From: Acidobacteriaceae bacterium
GTDB lineage: Bacteria; Acidobacteriota; Terriglobia; Terriglobales; Acidobacteriaceae
NCBI GenBank assembly: GCA_027449545.1
Contig: DAIDLI010000122.1
Location: 111,313-175,312 of the forward strand
DNA length: 64,000 nucleotides
Direction of reading: 5' to 3'
The notes under the pieces are model-generated. The model was not told the DNA's origin, ran no database searches, and saw nothing but the letters and a program-made list of their open reading frames with translations. Below are positions 60,742 through 64,000 of the stretch, piece after piece (positions within the stretch are counted from its first letter, which is position 1; each line of letters begins with the position of its first letter). The translations under genes and the position numbers were made by a program.

Positions 60742-62697
60742 TTACTTCTCGGCAACCGTGCTCTCCGCCGGAACGGGATGCACGGGGGCGTTCAGGATCG
60801 GCGCTGCCAGGCCGGCAAGATGCGGCATGCGATCGCGCGCGAAGAGGTCGAGCACAACAATCTGATTGCGGCCCGCATGGAGCCAGGGGCCGGGGACGTA
60901 GAGCGTCTCCTGCGGGCCGATGTTCCAGTAGCGGCCGATAGGGTGGCCGTTGATCCACACCGCGCCCTTGCCCAGGTCGCGCACATCCAGGAAAGTGTCG
61001 GCGTGCGGCTGCCGGGCTGAGACGGTGAAGCTGCCGCGGTAGAAGGCAGGTCCGCGCATCGCCTGCCTGGCGTTCGCGTGGTGCGTAAAGCGGGCCTCGC
61101 GCGGCATCCCCAGCGGATCGGTGATGCTTTCCGGCGCCATGGGCAGCGGGTACATCTCCCATCCCGTGAGCGGCGTTCCATTGAGGGTGGGCGTGGCATT
61201 CAGGCCCTTGCTTTCGCCGCGCATCATGCGCGTGGAGTTGATGCGGCCGGAGTTCTCCACCAGGATGTCGATCCGATTGGCAGGTTTCTCGGAGTGCAGC
61301 GCGAGGGTGCTCTGCCGGGCGGTGCGGTCCAGCGTGCCGGCGAGCGCGCCGTTCACGTACACCAGCGCGTAATCGTTCAAGCCGTCCAGCGTGAGCGTGC
61401 CGTTGACGGGATGAGCGATCTGCGTGCGGTAGAGGATGAAGCCGTAGGACTGGCCCAGCTCTTCCATCGGCTCCGGCCGGTCTGCCGGTTTCGACCGGGC
61501 TGCGCGAACCGGGTGGGGCAGGCCCGCCCAGAGCGAAGCAGCTTCGTGCAGCTTGAAGGGCGCGATCACCTGCACCGGAGGCGCGGCGGGAATGGGCGGC
61601 AGCGGCTGCTTCACGTAGCGCGCAATCTCCTCGCGGTATGCGCGGTACTTGGCGGTGGGGTGGCCGGCCTCGTCGAGCGGCGCGTCGTAGTCGTAGCTGG
61701 TTACGTCAGGCAGAAACTGGCCCTTGGTCCAGCTTGAGCCGCTCATCATGCCAAAGCTGGTGCCGCCGTGGAACATATAAATATTGATTCCGGCATGATG
61801 GCGGAGAATATAGTCCAGGTCCTTGATCTGCTGATCGATGGGGCGTGTCTGGTGGGGCTGGCCCCAGTGATCGAACCAGCCGGGCCAGTACTCGGAGGCG
61901 AACAGCGCCTGGCCGGGGCGCAGCTTCTGGAGCGCGGCGAAGGCCGCCGCCGGCCGGCCGATGCCGAAGTTCACCCCGGCAAACACCCCGGGGATGCTGC
62001 CGTTGGGCAGCGCGCGCGAGGGATCGGCGGTGTAGAGCAGGGTATCGGTGAAGCCGGCCTTCAGAAAGAGCTGGTGCAGATGCTCCATGTAGGCATGGTC
62101 GGAACCAAAATCGCCGTATTCGTTTTCGATCTGCACGCCGATGATGGGGCCGCCGCGCCCGATCTGCAAGGGCGCGACCTCCTGGCCGAGACGCATGATC
62201 CACTGCTCCACCGGCTGCATAAAAGCGGGATCGTTGGAGCGCAGCGCCTGGTGCATCCGCGGGTCGGCCATCAGCCAGGCGGGGAAGCCGCCAAACTCCC
62301 ACTCCGCGCACGAGTACGGGCCGGCGCGGAGAAGCACCTTCAGGCCCTCCTGCTGGGCCTCGCGAATGAACTCGGCCAGATCGGCGTTGCCGCTGAGGTC
62401 ATACTGTCCGCGGACCGGTTCGTGCACATTCCAAAAGACATACGTCGCGATGGTGTTCAGGCCCATGGCTCGCGCCATCCTCAGGCGCGCGCGCCAGTAG
62501 GCGCGGGGAATGCGCTCGTAGTGCAGCTCGCCGGAGAGGATTTCGAAGGGCTTGCCATTCAGCTCAAAATGATCGCCCACGGCACGGAAAGAAGGCGCGG
62601 CAGAGGGGCGTGGGGAGGCGTGCAGAAGCAAGGGCGCGGCCATCCCGGCGCACAGGGCGAGAGCGAGCATACAGCGGCGGCGTGCGGCAGGGCGCAA
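60742..62697 (-). CDS. GH35 beta-galactosidase, secreted
   Basis: I choose the TTG at 62697 because AGAGGT lies about five bases upstream and an export signal follows at once (RRRCMLALALCAGMAAPLLLHA); the ATG at 62670 is an alternative, and the track start, another TTG at 62748, is less supported. It has about 651 residues. The catalytic barrel has VFWNVHEPVRGQYDLSG, GPYSCAEWEFGGFPAWL, VQIENEYGDFG with the acid/base Glu at about 193, and FASEYWPGWFDHWG with the nucleophile Glu at about 269. C-terminal jelly-roll domains follow. It is a close match to canonical GH35, unlike the enzyme at 13056. The likely role is removing beta-galactose from RG-I galactan or arabinogalactan side chains. First gene of the GH35-GH106 operon. 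Confidence 0.9.
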   Translation of the reverse strand: MRPAARRRCMLALALCAGMAAPLLLHASPRPSAAPSFRAVGDHFELNGKPFEILSGELHYERIPRAYWRARLRMARAMGLNTIATYVFWNVHEPVRGQYDLSGNADLAEFIREAQQEGLKVLLRAGPYSCAEWEFGGFPAWLMADPRMHQALRSNDPAFMQPVEQWIMRLGQEVAPLQIGRGGPIIGVQIENEYGDFGSDHAYMEHLHQLFLKAGFTDTLLYTADPSRALPNGSIPGVFAGVNFGIGRPAAAFAALQKLRPGQALFASEYWPGWFDHWGQPHQTRPIDQQIKDLDYILRHHAGINIYMFHGGTSFGMMSGSSWTKGQFLPDVTSYDYDAPLDEAGHPTAKYRAYREEIARYVKQPLPPIPAAPPVQVIAPFKLHEAASLWAGLPHPVRAARSKPADRPEPMEELGQSYGFILYRTQIAHPVNGTLTLDGLNDYALVYVNGALAGTLDRTARQSTLALHSEKPANRIDILVENSGRINSTRMMRGESKGLNATPTLNGTPLTGWEMYPLPMAPESITDPLGMPREARFTHHANARQAMRGPAFYRGSFTVSARQPHADTFLDVRDLGKGAVWINGHPIGRYWNIGPQETLYVPGPWLHAGRNQIVVLDLFARDRMPHLAGLAAPILNAPVHPVPAESTVAEK

Positions 62698-62767
62698 AGG
62701 CGGACCTCTTTCCGGGGCTGGAAATCCGTGCAGGATGGTTATACACAATCGAGAAACAAAATGTCTA

Positions 62768-62797
62768 TTGACATTGATAGCGCCCGTCTCCTATGGT
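62768..62797 (+). promoter_or_regulatory. Candidate promoter of the GH105 gene
   Basis: TTGACA (62768-62773) is a perfect -35 box. TATGGT (62792-62797) lies 18 bp downstream and is a weaker -10. The local text TCTATTGACA also occurs at the TonB receptor promoter (52334-52343), so the two genes may be recognised in the same way. Start of transcription would be near 62804, about 50 bp before the ATG. Confidence 0.5.
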
Positions 62798-62852
62798 TTG
62801 ACCGCGGACCTTGCGAGCGCAGCGCTGCTCCGAGGCTGCCCCGAGTTTTCTC

Positions 62853-64000
62853 ATGACCAGACCCCTCCTCGCTTTCCGGCGTCGCAGCGTGAATGCAACG
62901 CTCGGTGCATGCCTGGCGTTCGCTGTTCTGCCGGCCGCCTTTGCCCAGAACCAGATTCCGCCGAAAGAGCAGGCAGCCATCGACAAAGACATTGCCCGCC
63001 ACTTCGGCAGCGCCCCCGCCAATCCGGGCCCCAGAGCAACGGATCTGTCGGGCGCGCTGAAACCTCGGGACGTGCGCAAGGCGGTGCGGAAGGTCGCGGA
63101 CTGGCAACTGAAGGTGTCGCAGCCGTATTTCGACCGCATCTGGACCTGGAGCGTGATGTATTCGGGCTATATGGCGGCGGCGGACGCGCTGCACGAGCCC
63201 CGCTATCGCCAGGCCATGTACGACATGGCGAACGGCTTCCACTGGGAGTTGCGCTCGCCGGTGCCGAACGCCGACGATCAAAGCGTCGGGCAGACCTACC
63301 TGGAGTTCTACCTGCGCGACCATAAGCCGGAGGAGATGCAGCCCACGCAGGCGGCGCTGGATCGGCTGCTGGCCGGCCAGGCGCCCAGGATTCCCGCCAA
63401 CCAGGCGCAGATTCCCTGGTGGTGGTGCGACGCGCTGTTCATGGCGCCGCCGGTGTGGTCCCGGATGTATGCCAGCACCAAGGACGACAAGTACCTCCAT
63501 TATCTGGACCAGCACTGGGCCGAGACCTCCAAGCTGCTCTACGACCCGGCGCGCCACCTCTTTTATCGCGACGTGACCTTCCTGCATGCCAAGGAGCCGA
63601 ACGGCCAGCCGGTGTTCTGGTCGCGCGGCAATGGCTGGGTGATGGCGGGCATCGCGCGCACTCTCGACGACATGCCGGCGAACTGGAAGACTCGCCCCCG
63701 CTACGAACAGCAGTTGCGCGAGATGGCCGGGGCGGTGAAAAAGCTCCAGGATCCGCAGAATGGACTCTGGCACTCGGGCATGCTCGATGCGGCCGATTAT
63801 CCGCAGCCGGAGACCTCCGGGTCGGCCCTGATCACGTTTGCGCTCGCCTGGGGCATCAACCACGGAGTGCTGAATCGTGCCGAGTTTGAGCCGGTGGTGG
63901 CCAAGGCCTGGCGCGGTCTGGTGGGGCAGATCTACGCTGACGGCCGGCTCGGCAACATCCAGCAGACCGGCGCTGCGCCGGCCCATTACCTGCCCTCTTC
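62853..64000 (+). CDS. GH105 unsaturated rhamnogalacturonyl hydrolase, 3' end cut by the window
   Basis: This frame is missing from the ORF track because no stop occurs before the right edge; I translated it by hand from the ATG at 62853. About 382 residues are visible. A signal peptide (GACLAFAVLPAAFAQ) is followed by an (alpha/alpha)6 barrel: VADWQLKVSQPYFDRIWTW, IPWWWCDALFMAPPVWSRMY with the likely catalytic Asp193, FWSRGNGWVMAGIARTL and PETSGSALITFALAWGIN. These are GH105 (YteR/YesR-like) motifs. The enzyme removes 4,5-unsaturated galacturonic acid from lyase-cut rhamnogalacturonan. It is divergent from the GH35-GH106 operon and shares a 155-bp control region with it. Confidence 0.9.
   Translation, partial: MTRPLLAFRRRSVNATLGACLAFAVLPAAFAQNQIPPKEQAAIDKDIARHFGSAPANPGPRATDLSGALKPRDVRKAVRKVADWQLKVSQPYFDRIWTWSVMYSGYMAAADALHEPRYRQAMYDMANGFHWELRSPVPNADDQSVGQTYLEFYLRDHKPEEMQPTQAALDRLLAGQAPRIPANQAQIPWWWCDALFMAPPVWSRMYASTKDDKYLHYLDQHWAETSKLLYDPARHLFYRDVTFLHAKEPNGQPVFWSRGNGWVMAGIARTLDDMPANWKTRPRYEQQLREMAGAVKKLQDPQNGLWHSGMLDAADYPQPETSGSALITFALAWGINHGVLNRAEFEPVVAKAWRGLVGQIYADGRLGNIQQTGAAPAHYLPS

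Overview
The window reads as chromosome of an Acidobacteriota member, most likely class Terriglobia (Acidobacteriaceae). This is inferred from gene content: two ADOP-type duplicated permeases of about 820 residues, a 1,225-residue Oar-like TonB receptor with an N-terminal carboxypeptidase-regulatory-like domain and no SusD partner, many secreted glycoside hydrolases, and GC-rich coding with two lower-GC stretches. No rRNA, tRNA or CRISPR array was seen.

Layout. 1-2140: a Tat-exported GH79-type hydrolase (cut by the left edge), divergent from an ECF sigma factor that carries its own zinc-finger anti-sigma-like tail. 2141-5999: a lower-GC accessory patch with three 39-bp tandem repeats, a standalone OLD-family ATPase/TOPRIM nuclease, a G-quadruplex motif and palindromic repeat elements flanking an RDD membrane protein. 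6000-11972: an efflux operon (TolC-type channel, lipoprotein adaptor, RND pump) plus a DUF2892 protein. 12058-15827: a small cysteine-rich protein, a cold-shock protein with a strong bidirectional terminator, and a Tat-exported GH35 enzyme.

16264-34696: an exopolysaccharide cluster, all on the + strand. A NusG/UpxY-like antiterminator and a 640-bp structured leader precede an RHH protein, a multi-SLBB export protein, a GDP-mannose 3,5-epimerase homologue, a GT75/RGP-like protein, Wzz, Wzx, a GT-A-like transferase, an FkbM methyltransferase, a Wzy-like polymerase, two GT4 transferases and the polyprenyl-phosphate sugar transferase. Together they form a complete Wzx/Wzy-type pathway: initiation, assembly, flipping, polymerisation, length control and export. 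An IS630 element sits exactly in the stop codon of the first GT4 gene.

34775-51792: a second RND efflux operon (minus strand) with a divergent LysR regulator, an isochorismatase-family hydrolase, and an ABC exporter operon (HlyD adaptor, MacB-type ATPase, two ADOP permeases, TolC-type channel).

52416-64000: a pectin/rhamnogalacturonan-I locus: TonB receptor with a recognisable promoter, a tandem-domain rhamnogalacturonan acetylesterase, a GH35-GH106 operon on the minus strand, and a GH105 unsaturated rhamnogalacturonyl hydrolase cut by the right edge. The set would deacetylate and trim RG-I, removing galactose, rhamnose and unsaturated uronic acid.

Most promising leads: the plant-like GME plus RGP pair in a bacterial exopolysaccharide cluster, the tandem esterase with an altered second active site, the stop-codon IS insertion, and the repeats around the OLD nuclease.
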